Assembly: GCA_027000105.1 (NCBI GenBank)
Contig: JALTOP010000302.1
Location: 338-14,243 of the forward strand
Length of the DNA stretch: 13,906 nt
Origin: Planctomycetaceae bacterium
GTDB taxonomy: Bacteria > Planctomycetota > Planctomycetia > Planctomycetales > Planctomycetaceae
Direction: 5' to 3'
Shown: in pieces, positions 5,623-12,987 of the stretch
Layout: each line of letters starts with the position of its first letter
How positions within the stretch are numbered: the first letter of the stretch is position 1
Program-made: the position numbers and the translations under genes
The notes under the pieces: generated by a model
The model's database searches: none
What the model was told of the DNA's origin: nothing
What the model saw: the letters and a program-made list of their open reading frames with translations, nothing else

Positions 5623-5653
5623 AATCAGTGGTACTTTGAAAGGAGACAGAAAC

Positions 5654-6091
5654 ATGACGAGAAAAATTGTTTTGGCCTCGATGTTTGCGTTGGCCGTAAC
5701 TCTCGGGCAGTCATCGACAATGCAGGCGGCCGGGCCGGCGACAACCGGGCAGGCGAAATCTTACGCCCCGGATCAGGTTGTTCAGCACACGGCGAACAAG
5801 CCGGTTTGCGAAAAAGCCCACTGCGATGCATGTGGTGGCAAGTGCTGCGGAAAATGTAGTGGGGGTGTCTGTAAAGTTTGCAGCGCGAAATCGAGTTGCT
5901 GCAAGGCAAGGAATTCCTGCTGTGCCCCAAAAACTTGCTGTTCATCAAACAGCTGCAACCATTGTTGCCACTGTTGTTGTCACACGCATTGTTGCTACAC
6001 CGTTTGCTATGTGCCAACCCGCCGGGAGTTACGGGCAGAGCGAAGAGCTTGTCGCCGGGCCGCTCGTCGTTGTCGACGCTGCTGCAGATGA
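5654..6091 (+). CDS. Secreted cysteine-rich small protein
   Basis: The start is ATG 5654, with AGGAG ending 8 nt upstream; 145 residues. Residues 1-26 form a signal peptide: basic MTRK, hydrophobic IVLASMFALAVTLG, and a likely cleavage site after MQAA. A short Ala/Gly/Gln-rich linker precedes a domain (52-118) with 23 cysteines, mostly CxxC, CC and CCC groups mixed with His (NHCCHCCCHTHCC), followed by YTVCYVP. The tail (123-145) is Arg-rich with four more Cys. In total 27 of 145 residues are Cys. I cannot assign a known family. Dense Cys and His suggest metal binding or heavily disulfide-cross-linked wall material; planctomycete cell surfaces contain Cys-rich proteins, which fits but does not prove it. 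The gene stands alone, with its own promoter and a strong terminator. Confidence 0.75.
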   Translation: MTRKIVLASMFALAVTLGQSSTMQAAGPATTGQAKSYAPDQVVQHTANKPVCEKAHCDACGGKCCGKCSGGVCKVCSAKSSCCKARNSCCAPKTCCSSNSCNHCCHCCCHTHCCYTVCYVPTRRELRAERRACRRAARRCRRCCR

Positions 6092-6123
6092 GATAGTGTT
6101 CTGAAATAACGCCGAATAAATGT

Positions 6124-6160
6124 AACAGGTTGCCGTACACGCGGTGACCTGTTTTTTATT
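6124..6160 (+). terminator. Intrinsic terminator of the Cys-rich gene
   Basis: AACAGGT (6124-6130) pairs with ACCTGTT (6147-6153). The stem continues inward through G-U and G-C pairs (TGCCGT with GCGGTG) to an ACAC loop, for 13 pairs in all. GTTTTTTATT follows at once. It starts 32 nt after the stop codon and is the most classical terminator in the window. Confidence 0.88.
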
Positions 6161-6359
6161 GGAACGGGCTTTTTGACCGGTGGAGATTTTCGCGGGTGAC
6201 AAAGCAGATGCTCGCATAAGGAAAACCGTCTTTGTTGTTACATTCCGGACAACAGGTTTGCCCAACACAATCGGTATAGGTCGACTCGGATAATTTTCCT
6301 ATTCGATACGCTGATCGGCAATCCATTCGGGAAATGCTTCGAGCTGATTTCTTCTTCAT
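6156..6359 (-). CDS. Possible small Cys-containing protein (doubtful)
   Basis: A 67-codon frame on the complement starts with ATG (6359) and encodes MKKKSARSISRM, then DCVGQTCCPECNNKDGFPYA, a segment with CC and CxxC groups that could be a small zinc site, then a basic tail. It does not overlap the FtsQ-like gene, and its stop abuts the terminator of the Cys-rich gene, which could also work in this direction. Against it: no good ribosome site, no recognised family, and short length. It may be chance. Confidence 0.25.
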   Translation of the reverse strand: MKKKSARSISRMDCRSAYRIGKLSESTYTDCVGQTCCPECNNKDGFPYASICFVTRENLHRSKSPFQ

Positions 6360-6394
6360 CTCGACGGGCGTGTAATGTCGATCCCGAATGAATC

Positions 6395-7345
6395 ATGAGT
6401 AGTTCCGGTAAATCGAAAAAGAGAAAAGAGTTCAGCCCGGCAAACGGCTGGAAGCGATTATTGCTTGATCCCCGTGTTTTGACATTGCTGGGACTGCTCT
6501 GCCTGGTTCCGATGCTGATCAGTCTTGTGGGGAAGTTCGAGGGGCGGCTGCGTGATGATCGACGGTTTCAGGTGGGGCCTGAATCTGTTCGGATCAATGA
6601 ATCACCCGAGGGAGTGCCGAATGATATTCTTGCCCGTGTTTGGCGAGAAGCGAAATTACCCGATCAGTTTTCGATTTTGGAGCCGGGATTATCGAAAAAA
6701 CTGGGGGAAGCATTCGAGCAGTCGCCCTGGGTTGCGAAAGTGAAACGCCTGGAGTTGAAACCGGCTGCGGTAATCGAGGTGGAACTGGAATATCGCGTTC
6801 CGGTTGCTCTGGTGAAATGCGCACAAGGCTATTTTCCAATCGATCGGGATGGTGTTCTGCTTCCTCCGATCGATTTTTCCGCTTCCGACTTGAAGCGATA
6901 CCCTCTGATTCTCAGTCCCCGAAGCAGTCCGCAAGGGCCAGCCGGAACGCATTGGGGAGATCTTTCCATTTGGGGGGCAGCCAGACTGGCGGAAATTTTG
7001 ACGCCCGATCATCGAATGGACACCTACTGGAACAAGTACGGTCTCGCCAACATTCAATTTTCCGGCGAAGTCAACCTGCTCAATGCGTCTGCCGAACAAC
7101 TTCGGCGGGTCACCTATCGTCTGGTTACCAAACAGGGGAGTGAGATCATCTGGGGAGTCGCACCGGAAATACCCGATCCTGCAGAACCCGATGCAGAAAC
7201 AAAGCTGAAACGAATGGCGCTGTATTTTCAAAATATCGGGGAGTCGGCTGCGGGACAGAAGCCGGTTGAAATCGATCTGCGTCGCTGGAAAAATATCGCC
7301 CGCCGCCCACTTTCGGAACCGACAGAACGGACAACATTGAAATAG
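6395..7345 (+). CDS. FtsQ/DivIB-like POTRA-domain membrane protein
   Basis: The protein has 316 residues. A basic cytoplasmic N-terminus (KSKKRKE) is followed by one membrane segment (about 28-46, VLTLLGLLCLVPMLISLVG) and a large extracytoplasmic part. Residues 58-140 resemble a POTRA domain followed by the start of an FtsQ beta domain: FSILEPGLSKKLGEAFEQSP (92-111), WVAKVKRLELKPAAVIEVEL, then YRVPVALV and GYFPIDRDGVLLPP (145-158). The 'S/PWV' motif, the xPVAL strand and the 'G-Y-x-x-ID-x-DG-VL-LP' turn are typical of FtsQ/DivIB, which links early and late divisome proteins. Planctomycetes generally lack FtsZ, so the role here may differ. The gene is not in a visible dcw cluster; an FHA gene follows after 368 nt. 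The ribosome site is weak. The call rests on architecture and short motifs. Confidence 0.6.
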   Translation: MSSSGKSKKRKEFSPANGWKRLLLDPRVLTLLGLLCLVPMLISLVGKFEGRLRDDRRFQVGPESVRINESPEGVPNDILARVWREAKLPDQFSILEPGLSKKLGEAFEQSPWVAKVKRLELKPAAVIEVELEYRVPVALVKCAQGYFPIDRDGVLLPPIDFSASDLKRYPLILSPRSSPQGPAGTHWGDLSIWGAARLAEILTPDHRMDTYWNKYGLANIQFSGEVNLLNASAEQLRRVTYRLVTKQGSEIIWGVAPEIPDPAEPDAETKLKRMALYFQNIGESAAGQKPVEIDLRRWKNIARRPLSEPTERTTLK

Positions 7346-7713
7346 GTTCCAGTTGAATAGCTTATGTTGGTCGCATCGATTCTGCCTGTTCCACTCGAAC
7401 TTCCTGTTCATCACAAGCATCTCGTTTCATGTGAAGTCGCCGCATCGAAACAGGCAGGATCAGTTAGCCGGCTTTTCAACAGATGTTCGATTTCTGCTGG
7501 TGTCTCATTGCGTGATTCAGCAGGGAATATACGATTCAATTTTATGAAAGTTGCTCCGCTGTTGTTCGTTACATCTGGTACAATCTCTTTTTTAAGGTGC
7601 GAAGTTGTCCGAGTACAATACCATCCCTTGACATCGCTCATTCGTTTTTCTCAGAATGGAGTGCACAATTCCCAATCACGTCCCGGGGCCAATAGAATAA
7701 CGGTCATCAATTC
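7346..7713. other. Non-coding gap before the FHA gene
   Basis: This 368-nt stretch has short open frames on both strands without recognisable products. Two TACAAT hexamers, at 7579-7584 (preceded by TG-N, an extended -10 form) and 7614-7619 (17 nt after TTTAAG at 7591-7596), are candidate promoter elements for the FHA gene. I see no strong terminator for the FtsQ-like gene. Confidence 0.45.
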
Positions 7714-8154
7714 ATGCAAGCCAGATTAATCCCACTCGATAAAGGGCACCCAGTTGAGATCACCAAGGATGTAACAATTGTTGGACGCAAGCAGGGGATC
7801 TGCGATTTGACGATTGATCATCCCAGTATCTCGAAGATGCACTGCGCCATCGCACGCACAGACGGTTTGTTGTTCATTCGCGATCTTGGTAGTACCAACG
7901 GAACGAAGGTCAATGGCCAACGTGTTTTGCGGGGAGCGATTCTGCCGGGAGATGAACTCGCTTTTGCCAAGGTGAGATTTCGCGTTTACATGGGGCCTGA
8001 TAATCCGGAAGATGTCTCAGCGAGTGAAAAGACAGAGGTCATACCGCACGATCCTGCTTCGGTCGATCCAGATGAATTTGAATTCGAATCCGATAGCGAT
8101 GGTGATTCAGATGATGGCCCCGGTTTTTTGAAAATGCTGGGGGATGACGATTGA
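7714..8154 (+). CDS. FHA-domain protein with acidic tail
   Basis: The protein has 146 residues. Residues 1-95 form a single forkhead-associated domain: TIVGRKQGICDLTIDHPSIS (21-40) with Gly24-Arg25, the SxxH motif (Ser40, His43) in SKMHC, then DLGSTNGTKVNG (57-68) with Asn62, and a closing strand FAKVRFRVYM. These are the phosphothreonine-contacting positions, all present. FHA domains bind phosphothreonine peptides, often partners of Ser/Thr kinases, which are abundant in planctomycetes. The remaining 50 residues are strongly acidic (FEFESDSDGDSDDGPGF) and probably disordered; they end LKMLGDDD. There is no signal peptide or membrane segment, so it is likely cytoplasmic. The partner is unknown, and no kinase is in the window. 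The ribosome site is weak. Confidence 0.85.
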   Translation: MQARLIPLDKGHPVEITKDVTIVGRKQGICDLTIDHPSISKMHCAIARTDGLLFIRDLGSTNGTKVNGQRVLRGAILPGDELAFAKVRFRVYMGPDNPEDVSASEKTEVIPHDPASVDPDEFEFESDSDGDSDDGPGFLKMLGDDD

Positions 8155-8156
8155 AA

Positions 8157-8177
8157 GAAGTTCAGCCGAACTTCCTT
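8157..8177 (+). terminator. Hairpin after the FHA gene
   Basis: GAAGTTC (8157-8163) and GAACTTC (8168-8174) form a perfect 7-bp stem with an AGCC loop, starting two nt after the TGA stop. Only CTTGATTT follows, so termination strength is uncertain. Confidence 0.55.
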
Positions 8178-8199
8178 GATTTGCCTACTGGACGTGTTT

Positions 8200-8214
8200 G
8201 CACTCATTGAGTGC
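8200..8214. promoter_or_regulatory. GCACTCA-T-TGAGTGC palindrome
   Basis: A perfect 7+1+7 palindrome lies between the FHA gene and the beta-helix gene, 45 nt after one and 107 nt before the other. Its GCACTC and GAGTGC arms equal the core of HrcA's CIRCE half-sites, but the spacer is 3 nt rather than 9. TTTCCGTTTT follows, so it may instead be a second terminator stem. Confidence 0.4.
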
Positions 8215-8291
8215 TTTCCGTTTTGCGAAGCTTGCCAACTATTCGAATTCCGGCTTTATCGGAAATGCTGTTTTAGTGATTCTCTTTTTAT

Positions 8292-8309
8292 CTCGTTCAA
8301 AAGAGCGAG
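8292..8309 (+). promoter_or_regulatory. Hairpin just before the beta-helix gene start
   Basis: CTCGTTC (8292-8298) pairs with GAGCGAG (8303-8309), with one G-U pair, around an AAAA loop. It ends 12 nt before ATG 8322 and may affect ribosome access. Confidence 0.35.
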
Positions 8310-8321
8310 TTGGTGGATACG

Positions 8322-9554
8322 ATGATGTCAACATTCTGTTTCAGATTCACACCAGTTTTCAAACTGTTGAGCATGGTTGTTGGGAGCTTGCTGTTTGCAG
8401 GTTCCGTTGAGGCAGCGGTATTTGATATCACCGATTACGGAGCGAAGGCGAATGATGATAACGACGATACCAAAGCCGTGCTTTCCGCTTTGGCAGCTTG
8501 CCGGGAGGCAGGGGGAGGAACCGTATTTGTTCCGGCCGGGACGTTCATCATATCCCGGCAAAAGGCGGAGTCGCCGATTCTTGCGCTCTGTTCAAACCTG
8601 ACATTGCGAGGAGAAGGAACGGCTTCGATTCTGAAGTTCGATCCGAAAGTGAATCAGTCCAATTTCTGGCGGATGCTCGGTTCTTCCAAGGGGGACGTGA
8701 GGAATATCACGATTTGCGATCTGCACCTGGACGGCAGCAATACCTATCCCGGATATGTGAAGGGAAAAACGCCGGAGCAGTGTCACGGTATCTTCTTTCA
8801 TACCGTTAAGGGGGTCTCCGAAAACATTACCATTAAAAACTGCCTGATCGAAAATTTCTGTGGCGATTGTATCGGTTTCTCCGTGGGGAGTCGTCATATC
8901 ACGATTCGCGATGTAACGCTCAGGAATTTTATTCGGCAGGGAATTCAACTGGCTGGCCGGGAAGAAGATGGCAACTATCTGGTTACAGGATGTCAGGATC
9001 TGGAACATACCATTACTCTGGGAGGATCGACAATTCATGTCGAGCACGCCGAAGGGACAAAGAATATACAGATCATTGCGAATCGCTGCCGAAGATCGAT
9101 TCTCGCAGGCGGAGTCAACGGTTTGATCATTCGGGATAATGTTGTCAACGGTCGCATTGAAGGGAACGGTAATCGCAATATCCTGGTTCAGGGAAATTTG
9201 ATTCGTGGCTCAAACGCTCCCCGGTCGCTGATTCAGTTCGGCTATGCGCGAAATTTGATCATTCGGGATAACATTCTCATTCACGCTCCTGCCAACAAAA
9301 CCAAAGGGGAGAAACCGAAAACGAAAAGAGTCGGCATCTATGTTTGGGGAGCTTCTCGGTACAACCCTGAACCGAGCCATGACGTGATGATTCGTGACAA
9401 CTTCGTTCAGTCGGGTGATATTACGGTTTCATTAAATGGGGTTCATGGTGGAGAGGTGCGGGGAAACAGGACAGATTATGCCAATAAAACCGGGCAGGCT
9501 CTTTTACTCAAGCGGACAGAAAACATCACAACCGATAGCGAACGGAAACCGTAG
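8322..9554 (+). CDS. Secreted parallel beta-helix protein (pectate-lyase-3-like)
   Basis: The start is chosen at ATG 8322 (410 residues); a TTG at 8310 and an ATG at 8325 are in frame. Residues 1-31 look like a signal peptide: a hydrophobic LLSMVVGSLLFAGS, then cleavage around VEA before AVFDITDYGA. FDITDYGAKANDDNDDTKAV is the standard opening of Pectate_lyase_3 / polygalacturonase-type right-handed beta-helices, followed by GGGTVFVPAGTFII. The middle has regular coils of about 22 residues with repeated NITI-, HITI-, NIQI-, LIIRDN- and ILVQGN-type rungs. Such proteins bind or cleave polysaccharides outside the cytoplasm; catalytic residues are not assignable by eye, so lyase, hydrolase and epimerase remain possible. 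The next gene converges from the opposite strand and belongs to a catabolic-looking cluster, suggesting a shared substrate. Confidence 0.82.
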   Translation: MMSTFCFRFTPVFKLLSMVVGSLLFAGSVEAAVFDITDYGAKANDDNDDTKAVLSALAACREAGGGTVFVPAGTFIISRQKAESPILALCSNLTLRGEGTASILKFDPKVNQSNFWRMLGSSKGDVRNITICDLHLDGSNTYPGYVKGKTPEQCHGIFFHTVKGVSENITIKNCLIENFCGDCIGFSVGSRHITIRDVTLRNFIRQGIQLAGREEDGNYLVTGCQDLEHTITLGGSTIHVEHAEGTKNIQIIANRCRRSILAGGVNGLIIRDNVVNGRIEGNGNRNILVQGNLIRGSNAPRSLIQFGYARNLIIRDNILIHAPANKTKGEKPKTKRVGIYVWGASRYNPEPSHDVMIRDNFVQSGDITVSLNGVHGGEVRGNRTDYANKTGQALLLKRTENITTDSERKP

Positions 9555-9605
9555 AGACCGTCGTTACAGATTAGAGGCCGCTGCTGCAGAACTGTTAGAG
9601 AACAT

Positions 9606-9627
9606 GGTGGAGAGAAACTCTCCGCTT
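9606..9627. terminator. Hairpin between convergent genes
   Basis: GGAGAG (9609-9614) and CTCTCC (9618-9623) flank AAA, with further G-C and G-U pairs outward to 9606 and 9626. It lies between the beta-helix gene and the ceramidase-like gene and could end transcription from either side. There is no long T-run on either strand. Confidence 0.45.
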
Positions 9628-9669
9628 CCGCTTTAACGGTGATCTGCTGGTAGTGGGCTTTCTGGCAAC

Positions 9670-11106
9670 TCAGGAACCAGACGTTTCAAGTACCTGACTT
9701 ATAATCTGCTTCATTCCTTCGATGGTTTCTTCGAGGCTGCCGCTGGCAAATGGTGTCTGCCAAACCTGATAGACATTTTTTTCGTACAATTCCCGTGGAG
9801 CGAGGTAGCCGATGGAACCGTTGATCAAATTCATGCAAACAAGTGTCTGTTGAGGGAAATGGCGACGAAGTTCCGTTTGCAAAACAGAATAGGCTTCCGC
9901 TTTACTGCCAATCAGGATGACATCGCCGAGTTGCCAGGTGTAAATCGGAAGCGAATAAGTTTGACCATCGCCCACACCACGGCGGATTGCCAGTTTTCGC
10001 CTGAGTCGTTCCTGTACCGTGCGGTCTTCGCAGCTGCGCTGCTGTTCCTCCAATTCTTCAGTCGTGGGCCAATTTTTCAGCGGCAGCTCAATTGATGATT
10101 CGCTCGCTTTTAATTGTGTTGAAGGGGAAGATGGTTGATGTCGCCAGACTGCCAGAGGTGCTCCCGATTCCATAACAGAATCGAACACCAGTTTCGTTGC
10201 GGGTGGCTCCATCGCTTCCAGAGTTGCCAGGGCGGAATAGCCAAGTTGTCGCCCGTACCGATCGGCAACCGCGGTGTCTCCCACATATTGATACCGAGGC
10301 GATAACTCACCGGACGCACCCTGCAGAAATAGAGCCGGGGCGTCTATCGCCATTTCGATTGTCTCTCGCATCGCACCGATGTAATCGGGGGATATCGTTC
10401 TGTTTTCCCAGGCTAATGTCGTGGGGTGACAGGCATAATTGACAAGAGTGGCGATGATCGTCCCTTGCCTGTTGGTCACGCGACCAACCAGCAAAGTGTC
10501 ATCAGCCACACCGTAGGGATTGTACCCGCAAATAATTCGATTCGCGTTTGCTGAGGGATCAATAAAATCCCGGTTGGATGCCAAATCGCAGCGACCGGTA
10601 TGCCAATCGAGAATCGCTTCGGTTTCGTTTTTGATTGCAAGCCGGGCGGTATCTATCGCTGTCTGCAAAATGCGCTGGAGGTATTCTTCCACCAGATCGC
10701 TTCCCGGCAGTGAAGGATCTTCATCAACAAATGCAGGCCCGGCATGCGTATGACTAAAGGCGATAATCAGTTCTGATGAATTTAGCGAGAGTTCTTCCAG
10801 CAGCTTTCTCTGGAAAGATTGAAACAGTGATTCTGATCGCCACCATCCCAAGTCGAAATCGAGCAGGACGAGTGGCCTCGGATGTTCCTGCGAAGAAAAG
10901 CTGATGGCGGTCAGGCTGAGCAGGTCGTGGATCGATTCGGCCTGGTCGTGCTTCGCCGCTCCCCAGTTTCTGGAGTAGATTTCAACCGGCGGTGTGATAT
11001 TTTCACACGCGATACCAATTCGTCCTGCAAAACCAGGATGCGAGACTTCCGGTCTGCCGGGAGTTTGCTCACGGACAATTCGCCCGGATTCCTTGAACTG
11101 TTTCAT
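9670..11106 (-). CDS. Neutral/alkaline ceramidase-like hydrolase
   Basis: The start is chosen at ATG 11106 (478 residues), which avoids overlap with the transporter gene; the frame is open back to 11253 but that part lies within the transporter. Family-like blocks: GRIGIACENITPP near residue 30, the FSHTHAGPA motif (about 117-125, with SHTH at 118-121), NYACHPTT (223-230) and FLQGASGELSPRYQ (about 260-273). The HTH-x-GP and downstream His segments correspond to zinc-ligand regions of neutral ceramidases, which cleave the amide bond of ceramide. Planctomycetes have many such proteins, and their true substrates are generally unknown, so another amide or glycan-linked substrate is possible. No signal peptide is evident from this start, suggesting a cytoplasmic enzyme. 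It follows the symporter gene by 43 nt and is probably cotranscribed. Confidence 0.7.
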   Translation of the reverse strand: MKQFKESGRIVREQTPGRPEVSHPGFAGRIGIACENITPPVEIYSRNWGAAKHDQAESIHDLLSLTAISFSSQEHPRPLVLLDFDLGWWRSESLFQSFQRKLLEELSLNSSELIIAFSHTHAGPAFVDEDPSLPGSDLVEEYLQRILQTAIDTARLAIKNETEAILDWHTGRCDLASNRDFIDPSANANRIICGYNPYGVADDTLLVGRVTNRQGTIIATLVNYACHPTTLAWENRTISPDYIGAMRETIEMAIDAPALFLQGASGELSPRYQYVGDTAVADRYGRQLGYSALATLEAMEPPATKLVFDSVMESGAPLAVWRHQPSSPSTQLKASESSIELPLKNWPTTEELEEQQRSCEDRTVQERLRRKLAIRRGVGDGQTYSLPIYTWQLGDVILIGSKAEAYSVLQTELRRHFPQQTLVCMNLINGSIGYLAPRELYEKNVYQVWQTPFASGSLEETIEGMKQIISQVLETSGS

Positions 11107-11149
11107 GGATTTCCAATCATTCCTTCTGCGATTGTGGTTGCGCTGATTC

Positions 11150-12883
11150 TTAATAAAACAACCCGGAAAATTGCACGAAAATTCCGAGGATAATGGCGAC
11201 GAACAGGCCCCACCAGAGAACAACGCTGCTGTACCAGTGATCGCCGAGTTCACTGAAGATGTTCAGTTTTTTCCAGTTGAATGTGAGTTGGTCGGTAATC
11301 TGTTCCGGACGGGGCGGCGTAGTTACCAGGCTGACGCCGATGCAGACGATCACACAAAAAGCCCAGTTGATAATTCCCTGTGTCGCAAACGGTTCGATCC
11401 ATAACGGATGAACCGGAACGAATTGAACGTACAATTTCATGGCGATTCCCAAAACGAATCCCAGGAAGACGGCGACAACAGCACCGGAACCGTTAATGCG
11501 TCGCCATAACACACCAAGCAAAAAGACGGCTCCAAAGGGAGGAGCGAAAAACGCATACAAGGACTGCACGTAAATAAACAGACTGCCTCCCAGTTGATTG
11601 ATAAAGCCTGCCATGATGATTGAAATAACGAGGATGATAACCGAAGAAATCATGCCAACTCGCACGAGCAGCTTTTCCCCCGCAGTCGGATGCACCATCC
11701 GCTTGTAAATGTCGAGCGTGAAGACAGTCGCGGTCGAATTCAAAACCGAATTGACTGTTGATTGAATCGCCCCAAACAGTGCAGCCAGAAACAAACCCCG
11801 CAAACCGACCGGAATAAGTGTTTGCAGCATGTGAATGTAGCCTTTATCAGCTTGTGGGCGAATTTCCGTCCACGGGCCAAGCATGACTTCCGGATATTGG
11901 GCAAACAGAATCAGACCGGGCAGAACGACAATGGCTGGCAGCAAAATCTTCATGTAGCCGGCCAGCACAATTCCCATTCGCGCGTGGTACATATTTTTCG
12001 CGCCCAAAACTCGTTGAATCATAAATTGATTGATCACGTTATACCAGATACTGACCGAAAAGAATGAGAGAATCAGACTGGGCCACGGGGTTATTTCGTG
12101 TGTAACCGGCTGGATCAATGAAAGGCGGTTGTAATGGTCGGCTCGCGCGATTTGCTGGGCGTTTTTCTCGACGGCTTCCTTCCAGATTCCTGTATGGGCC
12201 TGGTTCCGTTCGATCATGACGTTCCAGCCATCGACGAGCGAATGACTGTCGCCAGAAAGCATTAACAAACCGAAAATGGTGACCATCAATCCGCCGACGA
12301 TCATGATGACAACGGTGAAAAAGTCGGTCCAGGCGACTGATTTCAAGCCGCCGTAAATCGCCCAGGTTCCTGCAACGACTGCCAGCGAAATGATTGAAAA
12401 CCATAAATCCCACCCGAATAACTGTTGCAGCGCTACCCCGCCGCCATACAGTACTGCCGCCAGAAATGCGACCACATTACTGACGATCGTCAGGATGGCA
12501 AAGAACTGCCGCAAGACGGGATGAAAGCGTTTCTCCATAAATTCAGGTGTGGTGAAAACGCGCGAAGCGAGCAAAAACGGGATGAAAAACCAGATCAGCG
12601 CAGAAAATGAAAGGACGTTCGACCATTCCGCGGAAGCAACGCAAATTCCATACACGAACGCAGCACCGATCATCCCGATAAAATGTTCGCTGCTGATGTT
12701 GGAAGCGATAAAAGAACTTCCCACGACATACCAGGGGAGCGTGCGTCCCGCCAGGAAGTAGTCGTTCGCTTCCGTTTTTTCTTTTCGTCCGACCCACAAA
12801 CCGATAAAGCTGAGCACGACAAAATAGGCGCCGAACGCCGCATAATCGATCCAACTTAACGGGAAGGATTCAAAACCGTCCAT
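11150..12883 (-). CDS. Sodium:solute symporter, SSS/SLC5 family (SGLT-like)
   Basis: The protein has 577 residues with about 13-14 hydrophobic membrane segments from WIDYAAFGAYFVVLSFIGLW to the C-terminal VVLWWGLFVAIILGIFVQF. The hallmark SNISSEHFIG (61-70) followed by GICVASAEW closely resembles the SGLT-type signature, and GAIQSTVNSVLNSTATVFTL in the later half matches the conserved SSS helix carrying a sodium-site serine/threonine region. Such proteins in the inner membrane couple sodium entry to uptake of sugars, inositol or other small solutes; the SGLT-like signature favours a sugar or sugar-like solute. The ribosome site is weak (AAGAAAA). It lies between an oxidoreductase gene (104 nt upstream) and a ceramidase-like gene (43 nt downstream) on the same strand, consistent with a catabolic operon. 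Confidence 0.9.
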   Translation of the reverse strand: MDGFESFPLSWIDYAAFGAYFVVLSFIGLWVGRKEKTEANDYFLAGRTLPWYVVGSSFIASNISSEHFIGMIGAAFVYGICVASAEWSNVLSFSALIWFFIPFLLASRVFTTPEFMEKRFHPVLRQFFAILTIVSNVVAFLAAVLYGGGVALQQLFGWDLWFSIISLAVVAGTWAIYGGLKSVAWTDFFTVVIMIVGGLMVTIFGLLMLSGDSHSLVDGWNVMIERNQAHTGIWKEAVEKNAQQIARADHYNRLSLIQPVTHEITPWPSLILSFFSVSIWYNVINQFMIQRVLGAKNMYHARMGIVLAGYMKILLPAIVVLPGLILFAQYPEVMLGPWTEIRPQADKGYIHMLQTLIPVGLRGLFLAALFGAIQSTVNSVLNSTATVFTLDIYKRMVHPTAGEKLLVRVGMISSVIILVISIIMAGFINQLGGSLFIYVQSLYAFFAPPFGAVFLLGVLWRRINGSGAVVAVFLGFVLGIAMKLYVQFVPVHPLWIEPFATQGIINWAFCVIVCIGVSLVTTPPRPEQITDQLTFNWKKLNIFSELGDHWYSSVVLWWGLFVAIILGIFVQFSGLFY

Positions 12884-12987
12884 TAAATGGTTTTCTTTAT
12901 TGAGGCCAGAAAGGCCCGATTAGTCAAAGCTGTGTGCGTGTACGGGGCTGGGATAGCCGTGGCACGCGCACTCAAACGTTTCTCCCT

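Larger units (their letters stand above)
4892..5653. other. 762-nt repeat-rich non-coding stretch
   Basis: No convincing gene is visible. The stretch carries a GC-rich GGCCGC-tgt-GCGGGCC imperfect hairpin (about 4978-4993), an AT-rich tract around 4995-5035 with the palindrome TAATATTA (4997-5004), two copies of the dispersed repeat in opposite orientation (5248-5286 and 5354-5422), and the promoter and 5' untranslated region of the Cys-rich gene from about 5557. Open frames overlapping it are Arg-rich or low-complexity and cross the repeats. Confidence 0.6.
6092..6394. other. Gap between the Cys-rich gene and the FtsQ-like gene
   Basis: This 303-nt interval contains the terminator at 6124-6160 and, on the minus strand, one questionable small open frame (listed separately). 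I see no strong promoter for the FtsQ-like gene; GATAAT near 6290 has no suitable -35 partner. Confidence 0.5.

Noticed and set aside
5449..5859. 136-codon plus-strand frame overlapping the promoter and start of the Cys-rich gene
   Set aside because: It runs through the TATAAT promoter and overlaps the Cys-rich gene in another frame, with no recognisable product.
5625..6140. 171-codon minus-strand frame over the Cys-rich gene
   Set aside because: The plus-strand gene has a signal peptide, ribosome site, promoter and terminator; the opposite frame crosses that terminator and has none of these.
7353..7729. Small genes in the FtsQ-FHA gap
   Set aside because: Overlapping short frames on both strands lack ribosome sites and recognisable motifs.
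11107..11253. Longer N-terminus for the ceramidase-like protein
   Set aside because: This part lies within or just after the end of the transporter gene in another frame and has no family resemblance; ATG 11106 gives the expected start.
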